Of a DNA stretch of 64,000 nt, positions 51,390 to 60,800 are shown piece after piece; position 1 is the first letter of the stretch; each line of letters begins with the position of its first letter. The DNA is from JAZSNL01 sp045536365. GTDB taxonomy: Bacteria > Bacillota_I > Bacilli_A > ML615J-28 > CAG-313. Location: the NCBI GenBank assembly GCA_045536365.1, contig JAZSNL010000022.1, positions 62,001-126,000 of the forward strand, given 5' to 3'. The notes beneath the pieces were generated by a model. That model saw only the letters and a program-made list of their open reading frames with translations, had not been told where the DNA came from and made no database searches. The translations under genes and the position numbers were made by a program.

Positions 51390-52692
51390 CTTTCTTTCTT
51401 AAAACAATCTTTATTGGTGAACCCGATAATTCAAACGCTTCTCTTAATTTATTTTCTAACATTCTTTGATAAGAGAAATGCATGTAACTAGGATCATTTA
51501 CAAATAAAACAAATGTTGGAGGTGCAACACTTACTTGAGTTGCATAATAAATTTTTAAACGATCTCCATTAAAAATAGGAGCTTGATTTAAAATAGTCGC
51601 GTCTAAAACAACATCGTTTAAAACATTTGTTTGAACACGTCGATTATAATTTTGATATACATTATTAATTTGTTCAAACAATAAATGTACTCTCTTATTA
51701 TATAACGCAGATGTAAACATAATAGGAGCATAACTTAAGAATACAAATTGATTACGAATTTTTTCTTCAAACTTCTTCATCAACTTATCATCTTTTTCAA
51801 CCGCATCCCATTTATTAACAACAATAATAACTGCTTTATTATTTTCATGAGCATATCCAGCAACTCTTTTATCTTGTTCTTCTACCTCTTTAGTACCATC
51901 TAATACTAGTAAAACAACACTTGATCTTTCAATTGCTTTAATTGCTCTTAAAACGCTGTATTTTTCCGCATTCTCATAAATCTTACCTTGTTTACGAATA
52001 CCTGCGGTATCAATTACAACATAATCTTTACCATCTTTGGTAAAAGGTGTATCAATTGCATCTCTAGTAGTACCTGGAATATTACTTACGATTACTCTTT
52101 CAGTTCCTAATATCGCATTAGTTAAAGAACTTTTACCAACATTAGGTTGACCGATGATACAAAATTCAATTGTATCTTCATAACGCTTTTCTTTTTTCTT
52201 TGGAAGCAATCTAACTACTTCATCTAGTAAATCACCAAAACCAATTCCATGTAACGCACTAATAGGGAATACATTCTCTACCCCTAAATTATAAAATTCA
52301 TAGATATTATCCATGAATTTTAAATCGTCTATTTTATTAGCACCTACAATAATTGGTTTATTACTACGATGTAAAATATTAATAACATCTTGATCTCCAT
52401 TAGTTATACCAACTCTACCATCTACAATAAATAAAATAACATCTGCTTCATCTATCGCAAGTTGGGCTTGAGCTTTAATCTCTGTCATAAAAGGAACATT
52501 TGATAATTCAATTCCCCCTGTATCGATTAAAGAAAACTCTTGGTCTAACCATTCGCATTTAGCATATAAGCGATCTCGAGTTATTCCGCTAACATCGTCA
52601 GTGATTGCTAATTTTTGGCCAGCCAAGCGATTAAAAACGCTTGACTTACCAACATTAGGTCTTCCAACAATTGCTACAGTGCCACGAGTCAT
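51382..52692 (-). CDS. der: Ribosome-assembly GTPase Der (EngA)
   Basis: 436 residues with two tandem GTPase domains (P-loops GRPNVGKSS near 8-16 and GQPNVGKSS near 183; switch motifs DTGGIE and DTAGIRKQGK; NKxD motifs ANKIDD and VNKWDAVE) and a C-terminal KH-like domain. It is essential for 50S assembly. Its ATG overlaps the rpsA stop (TAATG). Confidence 0.97.
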   Translation of the reverse strand: MTRGTVAIVGRPNVGKSSVFNRLAGQKLAITDDVSGITRDRLYAKCEWLDQEFSLIDTGGIELSNVPFMTEIKAQAQLAIDEADVILFIVDGRVGITNGDQDVINILHRSNKPIIVGANKIDDLKFMDNIYEFYNLGVENVFPISALHGIGFGDLLDEVVRLLPKKKEKRYEDTIEFCIIGQPNVGKSSLTNAILGTERVIVSNIPGTTRDAIDTPFTKDGKDYVVIDTAGIRKQGKIYENAEKYSVLRAIKAIERSSVVLLVLDGTKEVEEQDKRVAGYAHENNKAVIIVVNKWDAVEKDDKLMKKFEEKIRNQFVFLSYAPIMFTSALYNKRVHLLFEQINNVYQNYNRRVQTNVLNDVVLDATILNQAPIFNGDRLKIYYATQVSVAPPTFVLFVNDPSYMHFSYQRMLENKLREAFELSGSPIKIVLRKKEN

Positions 52693-54119
52693 TATTTTCT
52701 TCCTTTAGTCTTTGCAGCCTTTTCTGCAGCTTGTTCCTCTAAGATATCACCAATTGTGCTCTTTGGAGTTTCTTTAGCTTGTTGAGCTACATATCTATTA
52801 TATGTATCTCTTTCTTTTTTAGTTTCTAAAGCTTTAGTACTAACTACTAATTTAGCTTTTCCAGGATTGCAATCAATAACCATAGCGTCAACTTCTTGAC
52901 CTACTTCAAAGAATTCATCAACTTTACCTAAACGACGAGTATTAGTAACTTCATGAATTGGTAAGAAACCAGTAACTTGTTTATAAGAAACTTTAGCACC
53001 TTTTTCTTCGATTGTAGCGATAGTTACTTTAATAACATCACCTTTCTTACAATCAACTTCTCCCCAAACATTTTCAATAGTTTGTCTATGAGATAAACTT
53101 ACACGTTTCTTTTCATCATCAATTGCAGTTACTTTAACTAAAATAGTATCGCCTTCTTCAACTTTACCTTCAGAAGATTGACCGATAATCCAAGAATATT
53201 CAAATTTAGGCATTAAACCAGAATAATCATCAGTTAATTTAATTAATAAACCAGCAGGGATTACTTTAACAACAGTTCCTTCAAAAACATCACCAACATG
53301 GTATTGTTCTTTTAATACTTCCCAAGGATGTTTAGATAATGCTCTAATAGATAAAGCGATTTTATTACCTTCGATACCAATAATCTTAACAGTAACTTTA
53401 TCACCTTCATGTAAGTAATCACTAGCCTTACGAACTACTTTGTGATCAATTTCTGATAAATGTAATAAACCACTTACTTCACCTAAACTAACGATAGCAC
53501 CATATTGAAGAACACTAACAACAGTTCCTTCAACAACTTGTCCTACTTCTAATGCAGCAAAAGCAGCTTCTTTAGCTAAACGGTGTTTCTTTCTTTCAGC
53601 GATAGATTGTGAAACGATAACGCTTAAACGTTCATAATTAACATTTAATACGATAACATCAATATGTTCACCTTTCATAGCTTTTAATGCTTCTTCAGAT
53701 AATGCACTATTTTTAATAGGTAAGAAGATTTTAGCATCACTTGTGCCATATTTTAAATCAGCACCAGCACTAGTTACTCTTAAAACTTTAACACTAATAA
53801 TCTCATCTTTTTCTTTTAATTCATCGAAGATAGCTAATTCTTCTTGTTTTGTTTTATATGTTGTAGATAAGATATAAAGAGGTTCTTTTGTTTTAGTGTC
53901 TCTAGATACTTGTTTTACATAGGCTTCAATTTCTTCGCCAGTATTATAGTCGTTGCTTAATGCACGGCCTTCTACATGCCCTTCAACGTCGTTAGCATAT
54001 AAAATACCTTTTACTCCTTCCTCTTGATCTTGATCGATTTCTACATAAATTGCTTCTTTGGTAACATTCATAATGTGACCACGGACTTTTTGTCCTTCAT
54101 AATACTTTGCTTTACTCAT
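52692..54119 (-). CDS. rpsA: S1-domain RNA-binding protein (30S protein S1 homologue, YpfD-like)
   Basis: 475 residues with at least four S1 domains; clear copies are VGQVVEGTVVSVLQYGAIVS, EGDKVTVKIIGIEGNKIALS and GDVFEGTVVKVIPAGLLIK. Low-GC Gram-positives have these shorter S1-like proteins whose role in translation is less strict than in Proteobacteria. ATG 54119 is chosen because AAAGGGG lies upstream; the ATG at 54137 is upstream of that site. It overlaps cmk by 8 nt. Confidence 0.9.
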   Translation of the reverse strand: MSKAKYYEGQKVRGHIMNVTKEAIYVEIDQDQEEGVKGILYANDVEGHVEGRALSNDYNTGEEIEAYVKQVSRDTKTKEPLYILSTTYKTKQEELAIFDELKEKDEIISVKVLRVTSAGADLKYGTSDAKIFLPIKNSALSEEALKAMKGEHIDVIVLNVNYERLSVIVSQSIAERKKHRLAKEAAFAALEVGQVVEGTVVSVLQYGAIVSLGEVSGLLHLSEIDHKVVRKASDYLHEGDKVTVKIIGIEGNKIALSIRALSKHPWEVLKEQYHVGDVFEGTVVKVIPAGLLIKLTDDYSGLMPKFEYSWIIGQSSEGKVEEGDTILVKVTAIDDEKKRVSLSHRQTIENVWGEVDCKKGDVIKVTIATIEEKGAKVSYKQVTGFLPIHEVTNTRRLGKVDEFFEVGQEVDAMVIDCNPGKAKLVVSTKALETKKERDTYNRYVAQQAKETPKSTIGDILEEQAAEKAAKTKGRK

Positions 54120-54771
54120 TTTTAAAGCCCCTTTCATAAACTAAAAATATAATAAAATTTACAACTTCTTCGATACTCATATCAGAAGAGTCTAATAATA
54201 TCGCATCGTCCGCTTGTCTTAGTGGACTGATTGCCCTAGTTGAATCTTTATAGTCACGAGCTTCAATCTCAGCCATCGTTTCTTCTAAAGATAAGTAAAC
54301 ACCACTTGCTTCTCTTTCTTTCATACGGCGTAGTGCTCTGCATTTTACTGATGCAGTAAGATAAATTTTTAAATCTGCGTTTGGTAAAACAACAGTACCA
54401 ATATCTCTTCCATCCATTACAACATTTCGAGCATCACTAATTTTACGTTGATAGTCAACTAAATACTCTCTAACAACTCCAATTCTTGAAGGAACAGAAA
54501 CATTATTAGTAATTTCAACAGATCTGATCTCTACAGAAACATCTTCATCATCCATAATAACTTTACCATTAAAGATATCTAATGTAGTACTTTCTAAGAA
54601 ACCATATTCATCTTCATTTTCTAAATTAATACCTAATCTCATTGCTTTTAAAGTAATAGCACGATACATAGCACCTGTATCAATGTACTCAAAATGTAAA
54701 ACTTGTGCTACTAATTTTGAGATGGTAGATTTACCAGCTCCGGCTGGTCCGTCAATCGCAATTTTAAACAT
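54112..54771 (-). CDS. cmk: Cytidylate kinase
   Basis: 219 residues: P-loop DGPAGAGKSTISK, EYIDTGAMYRAI, the MDGRDIGTVVLPNADLKIYL segment and RDYKDSTRAISPLRQADDA, all typical of bacterial CMP kinase. It phosphorylates (d)CMP. First gene of cmk-rpsA-der, as in Bacillus. GAGGTAAAG precedes ATG 54771. Confidence 0.97.
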   Translation of the reverse strand: MFKIAIDGPAGAGKSTISKLVAQVLHFEYIDTGAMYRAITLKAMRLGINLENEDEYGFLESTTLDIFNGKVIMDDEDVSVEIRSVEITNNVSVPSRIGVVREYLVDYQRKISDARNVVMDGRDIGTVVLPNADLKIYLTASVKCRALRRMKEREASGVYLSLEETMAEIEARDYKDSTRAISPLRQADDAILLDSSDMSIEEVVNFIIFLVYERGFKNE

Positions 54772-54794
54772 AAATCTTTACCTCAACTCAAAAT

Positions 54795-54824
54795 ATTATA
54801 GCACAAGTCTTAGTTTTTTATCAA
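54795..54824 (-). promoter_or_regulatory. SigA-type promoter of cmk-rpsA-der
   Basis: Minus strand: TTGATA (54824-54819), 18 bp ending TGC (extended -10), TATAAT (54800-54795). Confidence 0.7.
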
Positions 54825-54844
54825 TTAAAAAATAAATATATTTT

Positions 54845-57316
54845 TTATCTCTCTAAATCATTTTGATTTCGACAAACAACAATAGATAAAGGTTTTCCTT
54901 TTTCATCTTTCACCATTTTTTTACCATTATCAGCAATTGCTGTTCTTAATACAGTATAATCAATTTCTACAAATCCTTTTTCACATACAATATAACTTGC
55001 AAGATCAGAATTTGTATTACCATGATGAATAACATCTAAATTAACAGCCTCATGCATATTAGACTTAACCACCTTTAGATACATCTTACCAACATGGTTC
55101 TTTTTACCCTTATTAATTTCTTCAGGTCTCATACGCTTAATATTACCACGATTAGTTAATAAAATAACAATATCTTTTTCTTTAACGTATTTAGCCCCTA
55201 CAACATAATCATTAGGTCTTGATTTTAATTCAATAGATTTAACCCCAAATGAAGCAGGTTCAATAATACTAATTTCACTTGCATCATAACGATTCATAAA
55301 TCCATCTTTTGTTGCAATAACAACTTCATAATCTTCACCTGAACAAATATCAGCACTAACAACATAGTCACCATCTCTAAGTTTAGTAGCTTTTAATGCT
55401 TTAGAATATCTATTAACCTCTAAACTTGATAATTTAATACGTTTAATTAACGCATCTTTTGTTGCAATTAACACATATTTATCATCAGTAAAATTGCTAA
55501 CAACAGTTGAGAAAATAACTTTTTCATTATCTTCAATCGAAATCAAAGTACCTACATGATATCCAATATCTTTATGTTTACTTTCAGGAATTTTATGAAT
55601 AGGTAAATAAATATAATTACCTAAATCAGTGAATTGTAATAAAGTATCAGTTGTAGAAACTTCATAAATATCAGAAATTATGTCTCCTTCTTTTAATTTA
55701 GTAGGTTCAGTTTGTGGAGCATAGAATGCTTTCTTACTTAAACGTTTTAAATAACCATCTTTTGTAACTAATAAAACGACATCTTCTTTAACAATAATCT
55801 CTTCAGTCTTAACTTCTAAATCAGCAACATCTTCTTCAATAGTAGTTTTTCTTTCAACTGCTACTAATTCTTTAGTTTGTAATAATTCTGCAACAATTGC
55901 CTTAAGTAAAGCAGCATTGCTACTTAAAATATGTTTTAATTTTTTAATTGTTTGTTCTAATTCTTTTCTTTCAGCCTTTAAAGCAAAAATATCAGTATTA
56001 GTTAAACGATATAGTTGTAACATAACAATTGCTTCAGCTTGTAATTCTGTGAAATTATATTTTGAAATAATATTTTCTTTTGCATCAGTTTTATTCTTAG
56101 AATTTCTAATAGTTGCAATAACAGCATCTAAGATAGAAACCATCGCAACTAAACCATCAACAATCTCTAATCTCTTTTCACTTTTTTCTAATTCAAAGTT
56201 ACACTTATTAGTCATAACTTCTTTTTGATGATCAATATATGCATCAAGAATATCGATTAATCCCATTTGCATAGGACGACCTTTACATATTGCAACAACG
56301 TTAAAATTATAAGAAACTTGTAAATCAGTTGATTTATAAAAGAAATTTAAAATATTTTCAGGATTAGCATCCTTTCTTAATTCTACAACAATACGAAGTC
56401 CATTTCTATCAGTATCATCTCTTATTAATTTAACACCATCAACATTTTTTGCAACAAGAGCTTCACTCATCTTACGAAGCAAATTAGATTTATTAACTTC
56501 ATATGGAATTTCTGAAATAATAATCTTTGGATCTCCTCTTTCTGCTTCAATTTCCGCACGAGCGCGTACAAAAACTTTACCCCTACCAGTTTCATAAGCT
56601 TGGCGAAGTCCATCTTTACCTTGTAAAATAGCTCCTGTAGGAAAATCAGGTCCCTTAACGATTTCTAATAACTCATCTAAACCACATGAAGGATTATTAA
56701 TACGATAAATAACCGCATCAATAACTTCACCAGGATTATGAGGAGGAATTTCTGTCGCATAACCAGCCGAAATACCATTTGCTCCATTAACTAAAATATT
56801 AGGGAACTTTGCAGGTAAAACAATTGGTTCTAATTCTTCATCATCAAAGTTAGGAACTAATCCAACAGTTCTTTTTTGTAAATCTTGAATAAGCAATTCA
56901 GAATACTTACTCATTCTTGCTTCAGTATAACGCATAGCCGCAGCAGGGTCACCGTCAATACTACCATTATTACCGTGCATATCAATTAGAGGCAGCAAGA
57001 TTTTAAAATCTTGTGACATTCTAACCATTGCATCATAAACAGCTGTATCACCATGAGGATGGTATTTACCAATAACATCCCCTACGATACGAGCAGACTT
57101 TTTAAATGGTTTATTAGAAGCAAGACCTAATTTATACATCGCATAAATAATTCTTCTTTGTACTGGTTTTAAACCATCTCTAACATCTGGTAAAGCTCTT
57201 TCTTGAATAATATACTTAGAATATCTTCCAAAGCGTTCACCCATAATGTTTTCAAAATTTTCCGTTAAAACTGTTTCAGTAGCAAATCTATCAATTTTTT
57301 TCGATACCTTATTCAT
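54845..57316 (-). CDS. parC: DNA topoisomerase IV subunit A
   Basis: 823 residues. The breakage-reunion domain has RALPDVRDGLKPVQRRI, HPHGDTAVYDAMVRMSQ, LIDMHGNNGSIDGDP and AAMRYTEARMS with the catalytic Tyr; the C-terminal beta-propeller follows from about 510. IDGDPAAAMRYTEA and pairing with parE mark ParC rather than GyrA. The quinolone-contact Ser is Thr here (GDTAVYD). ATG 57316 is chosen over ATG 57328, whose ribosome site would touch the start; it overlaps parE by 8 nt. Confidence 0.95.
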   Translation of the reverse strand: MNKVSKKIDRFATETVLTENFENIMGERFGRYSKYIIQERALPDVRDGLKPVQRRIIYAMYKLGLASNKPFKKSARIVGDVIGKYHPHGDTAVYDAMVRMSQDFKILLPLIDMHGNNGSIDGDPAAAMRYTEARMSKYSELLIQDLQKRTVGLVPNFDDEELEPIVLPAKFPNILVNGANGISAGYATEIPPHNPGEVIDAVIYRINNPSCGLDELLEIVKGPDFPTGAILQGKDGLRQAYETGRGKVFVRARAEIEAERGDPKIIISEIPYEVNKSNLLRKMSEALVAKNVDGVKLIRDDTDRNGLRIVVELRKDANPENILNFFYKSTDLQVSYNFNVVAICKGRPMQMGLIDILDAYIDHQKEVMTNKCNFELEKSEKRLEIVDGLVAMVSILDAVIATIRNSKNKTDAKENIISKYNFTELQAEAIVMLQLYRLTNTDIFALKAERKELEQTIKKLKHILSSNAALLKAIVAELLQTKELVAVERKTTIEEDVADLEVKTEEIIVKEDVVLLVTKDGYLKRLSKKAFYAPQTEPTKLKEGDIISDIYEVSTTDTLLQFTDLGNYIYLPIHKIPESKHKDIGYHVGTLISIEDNEKVIFSTVVSNFTDDKYVLIATKDALIKRIKLSSLEVNRYSKALKATKLRDGDYVVSADICSGEDYEVVIATKDGFMNRYDASEISIIEPASFGVKSIELKSRPNDYVVGAKYVKEKDIVILLTNRGNIKRMRPEEINKGKKNHVGKMYLKVVKSNMHEAVNLDVIHHGNTNSDLASYIVCEKGFVEIDYTVLRTAIADNGKKMVKDEKGKPLSIVVCRNQNDLER

Positions 57317-59252
57317 CAGTTTCCACATCCTCTAAAATAAAATTATCATCATATTCGAAAACAACATTGTTTTCAATCCATTCTCTTCTTGGTTCAGGAT
57401 TATCACCCATTAAAATATTCATTCTATTTTCTGCATCATTTTCATCTTCAATTAAAACTCTAATTAAAGTACGATTAGCAGGATCCATTGTAGTTTCCCA
57501 TAATTGTTCAGCGTTCATTTCACCTAAACCTTTATATCGTTGAATTTGAACATTTTTATGGTTTCCAATTTTTTCTCTTAACTCTTCATCTGTCCATGCG
57601 TATTGAACAGTGTTTTTAATCGTAATTTTAAATAATGGAGGAGTTGCAATATAAATCATACCTTGTTCAATTAAAGGTCTCATATATTTAAAGAAGAAAG
57701 TAAGTAATAATGTTTGAATATGAGCCCCATCGGTATCGGCATCGGTCATAATAATAACACGTTTATAATTACTCTTTGTATAATCAAAAGATGAACCAAA
57801 GCCAGCACCAATCGCATTAATAAGCGTTACAAGTTCTTCATTTTTCATAATTTCTTCTGTTTTAGATCTTATAGTATTTAAAACCTTACCTCTTAATGGT
57901 AAAATCGCTTGGAAAGTACGATCTCGGCCTTGTTTAGCTGATCCACCAGCAGATTCACCTTCGACGATGAATAACTCATTAAGATTAGGATTTCTTTGTT
58001 GAGCAGGAGTTAACTTACCTATTAAATTTGCAGGCTTTGTAGTTTTCTCCTTAACCATTCTTTGCTCATCTCTAACTTTTCTTTCTGCTTCTCTTGTTTT
58101 ATAAGCTCTAATCATTTTATTAATTAAAGAGTTTGCAACTTGGCTCTTTTCAGCTAAATGAGATTTAAGTTGTTCATAAACAATTTGTTGAACAACTTGT
58201 GTTGCTGAAGGAGTACCTAATTTATTTTTTGTTTGTCCTTCAAATTGTAATAAATTTTCTGGAATTCGAACAGAAATAATACCAGTCATACCTTCTCTAA
58301 TATCAACACCATCTAAGTTAGGATCACGATCCTTTAAAGCACCAATTAATCTAGCATGATCATTAAATGCTCTAGTTAACGCAATCTTAAAACCCATTTC
58401 ATGTGTACCACCATCTTTTGTACGAATATTGTTAACAAAAGATAATGTATTTTCATTATATGATTTTGCACAATATACAATTGCACATTCAACTTGAATT
58501 CCTTGACCAACACCTGTAATAAAGAAAGGTTCATGCATTGGTTCTTTATTTCCAATAAGACTATTAATAAATTCTGCAATCCCATTTTCAAAATGGAATG
58601 TTTCCGATTTATTATTTCTTAAATCATTTAATGTAATTTTTAAATCTTTTACTAAGAATGCTGATTCCTTTAATCTGGCAGCAATAGTTTTATAATCAAA
58701 AATAGTTGCAGTGAAAATCTTATTATCAGGTTTAAAATGAACAGACGTACCAGTTCTTCTAGTATCACCTAAAATCTTTGGTTTTTCAATAACCTTTCCA
58801 CCATTTCTAAAAGTTTGAGTATAAATCTTACCATCACGATAAATAGTTAAAGTTAACCATTCACTAAGTGCATTAACAACACTTGAACCAACACCATGTA
58901 GCCCCCCAGAAACTTTATATCCACCATCAGCATCAAATTTACCCCCTGCATGAAGTTTATTAAAAATAACTTCTGGAGTAGGTCTTTTTTCAGTCTTATG
59001 AATACCTGTAGGAATACCACGTCCATTATCAATAACTTCAACACTATTATCAGTATGAAGGTTGACAGTTATTTGATTACAATAACCTGATAATGCCTCG
59101 TCAATCGCATTATCTACAATTTCCCATACTAAATGATGTAAGCCTCTTGAATCCGTAGACCCAATATACATCCCTGGTCTTTTTCTAACAGCCTCCAAGC
59201 CCTCTAAGACTTGTATCGAATCTTCATTATAAGTATTATTTTTAGTAGCCAT
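57309..59252 (-). CDS. parE: DNA topoisomerase IV subunit B
   Basis: 647 residues. GHKL ATPase motifs VRKRPGMYIGSTDSRGLHHL, EIVDNAIDEALSG and VSGGLHGVGSSVVNALSEW; TOPRIM motif VEGESAGGSAKQGRDR with QAILPLRGKVLN (ParE type) and DADTDGAHIQ. With ParC it decatenates sister chromosomes, a function tied to terminus segregation. GGAGG is 8 nt before ATG 59252. parE-parC with divergent plsY is the Bacillus arrangement. Confidence 0.96.
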   Translation of the reverse strand: MATKNNTYNEDSIQVLEGLEAVRKRPGMYIGSTDSRGLHHLVWEIVDNAIDEALSGYCNQITVNLHTDNSVEVIDNGRGIPTGIHKTEKRPTPEVIFNKLHAGGKFDADGGYKVSGGLHGVGSSVVNALSEWLTLTIYRDGKIYTQTFRNGGKVIEKPKILGDTRRTGTSVHFKPDNKIFTATIFDYKTIAARLKESAFLVKDLKITLNDLRNNKSETFHFENGIAEFINSLIGNKEPMHEPFFITGVGQGIQVECAIVYCAKSYNENTLSFVNNIRTKDGGTHEMGFKIALTRAFNDHARLIGALKDRDPNLDGVDIREGMTGIISVRIPENLLQFEGQTKNKLGTPSATQVVQQIVYEQLKSHLAEKSQVANSLINKMIRAYKTREAERKVRDEQRMVKEKTTKPANLIGKLTPAQQRNPNLNELFIVEGESAGGSAKQGRDRTFQAILPLRGKVLNTIRSKTEEIMKNEELVTLINAIGAGFGSSFDYTKSNYKRVIIMTDADTDGAHIQTLLLTFFFKYMRPLIEQGMIYIATPPLFKITIKNTVQYAWTDEELREKIGNHKNVQIQRYKGLGEMNAEQLWETTMDPANRTLIRVLIEDENDAENRMNILMGDNPEPRREWIENNVVFEYDDNFILEDVETDE

Positions 59253-59280
59253 AATTTAATACCTCCACTCCTTAATTCTT

Positions 59281-59309
59281 ATTATATCACAAGTTATTTT
59301 TTTTTGCAA
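59281..59309 (-). promoter_or_regulatory. SigA-type promoter (TTGCAA type) of parE-parC
   Basis: Minus strand: TTGCAA (59309-59304), 17 bp ending TGA, TATAAT (59286-59281). Confidence 0.85.
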
Positions 59310-59405
59310 GTGTTTTTTTAAAAAAAGTAAAGTAAAATATTAATATTTTATTTTTATACTAAGGAAATTTTCCCATATATAAACCAATAAATAAGATTAA
59401 TTTAT

Positions 59406-59434
59406 TTGAAATTTACCTTAAAAAATAGTATAAT
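59406..59434 (+). promoter_or_regulatory. SigA-type promoter of plsY
   Basis: TTGAAA (59406-59411), 17 bp, TATAAT (59429-59434). Confidence 0.85.
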
Positions 59435-59457
59435 ATCCAAGAATAAAGGAGATTATT

Positions 59458-60111
59458 ATGGGAATTATTTTACCAATAGCATTATTAATCGCCTCATATT
59501 TATTAGGATCAATTCCTACTGCTTTAATAATTAGTAAATCTTTTGCCGGTATTGACATAAGAGACTATGGTAGTAAAAATATGGGCGCAACAAACGTTAA
59601 TCGTGTACTAGGATTTAAATACGGATTAATAGTTTTTATAATCGACGCAATAAAAGCGGGTTTAATTATTTCACTTTTCACTTTCCAACTATTAGAATGG
59701 GAAGCAAGTTGGATGATTTTAAAAATTCATCCTTTAATATATGGAGTAGTTGCTGTAATAGGACATATGTTCCCGATATTTGCCGAATTCAAAGGTGGTA
59801 AAGGAGTAGCTTGTTGTACTGGAATATTACTTGCTTATAGTCCTTTAATTTTTATAATTGTTATAACAGTTTTTATTTTAATTCTTATTTGGAAAAAATA
59901 CATTTCACTTTCATCAATGACAGCAGCCGTAACGGCTTTAATTCTTTCATTTTTTATTCATGAAGGTGACTCAATAGATTGGTTTTTCACTTCTATTATC
60001 GCTATTCTTTGTGCTTTTATTATTATAAGACATATTCCAAATATAAAAAGATTAATCAATCATACTGAGACTAAATTTACATTTAAGAAAAACAATATTA
60101 AAAAACAATAA
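59458..60111 (+). CDS. plsY: Acyl-phosphate:glycerol-3-phosphate acyltransferase PlsY
   Basis: 217-residue membrane enzyme for the first acylation in phospholipid synthesis. The three conserved loops are visible: GSIPTALIISK, DYGSKNMGATNVNRVLG and GHMFPIFAEFKGGKGVA. AAAGGAG precedes ATG 59458. Divergent from parE; one of the few plus-strand genes to the right of the terminus. Confidence 0.96.
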   Translation: MGIILPIALLIASYLLGSIPTALIISKSFAGIDIRDYGSKNMGATNVNRVLGFKYGLIVFIIDAIKAGLIISLFTFQLLEWEASWMILKIHPLIYGVVAVIGHMFPIFAEFKGGKGVACCTGILLAYSPLIFIIVITVFILILIWKKYISLSSMTAAVTALILSFFIHEGDSIDWFFTSIIAILCAFIIIRHIPNIKRLINHTETKFTFKKNNIKKQ

Positions 60112-60156
60112 AAAAAACAATATTAGAAACAAACGTTTCTAATATTGTTTTTATTT
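60111..60156. terminator. Bidirectional terminator between plsY and the convergent YneF-like gene
   Basis: AAACAATATTAGAAAC and GTTTCTAATATTGTTT form a 16-bp perfect stem with loop AAAC, flanked by A and T runs; it touches both stop codons. Confidence 0.92.
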
Positions 60157-60441
60157 TGTACTTAGTTTAGATTCCCTAACCTTTTTTTCCTTCTTAGGTT
60201 TTGGAGTAGTATAAGGATTAGTAGAGTATTTATTCATAGCTTCCATAACTCTATTAACATCTCTTTCAGTAGGTTTTCTACCCATTTGCATGTACATTGC
60301 TCTAATCATATCTTTATTAACAGGAGGATTTTCTCTTAATTGTTTAGTAAAGATAGCTCTCATAGCTAAAAATCCGCCTATAAAGCCTACGATAAGGCAT
60401 CCTAAAATAATTAATACTAAAAAATACCATTCAATTTGCAT
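60151..60441 (-). CDS. yneF: UPF0154 family protein (YneF-like)
   Basis: 96 residues: one N-terminal membrane helix (about 5-27, FLVLIILGCLIVGFIGGFLA) and the conserved cytosolic signature NPPVNKDMIRAMYMQMGRKP then TERDVNRVM. The C-terminus is a Lys-rich tail. Function unknown; the family is restricted to low-GC Gram-positives. AGGTGA precedes ATG 60441. Confidence 0.88.
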   Translation of the reverse strand: MQIEWYFLVLIILGCLIVGFIGGFLAMRAIFTKQLRENPPVNKDMIRAMYMQMGRKPTERDVNRVMEAMNKYSTNPYTTPKPKKEKKVRESKLSTK

Positions 60442-60546
60442 AATTTTTCACCTCATCTTATGCAAATATTATATCAATTTTACTAATATTAATCAAGTTT
60501 TTTAATATTAAAAAACTTTAAAGATAAAAAAAGAAAGACTATTAAG

Positions 60547-60575
60547 TTGATAAAAAAATTTTTTTGTTATATAAT
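60547..60575 (+). promoter_or_regulatory. SigA-type promoter of the ferredoxin gene
   Basis: TTGATA (60547-60552), 17 bp, TATAAT (60570-60575). Confidence 0.85.
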
Positions 60576-60602
60576 GTTACAAGCACAAGGAGGAAATTTA
60601 AA

Positions 60603-60770
60603 ATGCCAAGAAAAATTACTGAACAATGTGTAGCATGCGGTGCATGTAAAGAAGTTTGCCCTGTAGAATGTATTGCAGAAGGCGATATCTATGTAATTGA
60701 TGCATCTCAATGTATCGATTGCGGCGCTTGCGAAGCTGGTTGTCCTGCTGAAGCAATCGTTGAAGAATAA
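60603..60770 (+). CDS. 2[4Fe-4S] ferredoxin
   Basis: 55 residues carrying two clostridial-type cluster motifs, CVACGACKEVCP and CIDCGACEAGCP, with the inter-cluster VECIAEGDIYVI segment. It is a low-potential electron carrier in the cytosol, typical of anaerobes. ATG 60603 is fixed by AAGGAGG upstream. Monocistronic, with strong promoter and terminator. Confidence 0.97.
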   Translation: MPRKITEQCVACGACKEVCPVECIAEGDIYVIDASQCIDCGACEAGCPAEAIVEE

Positions 60771-60771
60771 T

Positions 60772-60800
60772 AAAAAAAGAGGCTTAGCCTCTTTTTTATT
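60772..60800. terminator. Bidirectional terminator between ferredoxin and nif3
   Basis: AAAAGAGGC, loop TTA, GCCTCTTTT with A and T flanks; it ends at the nif3 stop codon. Confidence 0.9.
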
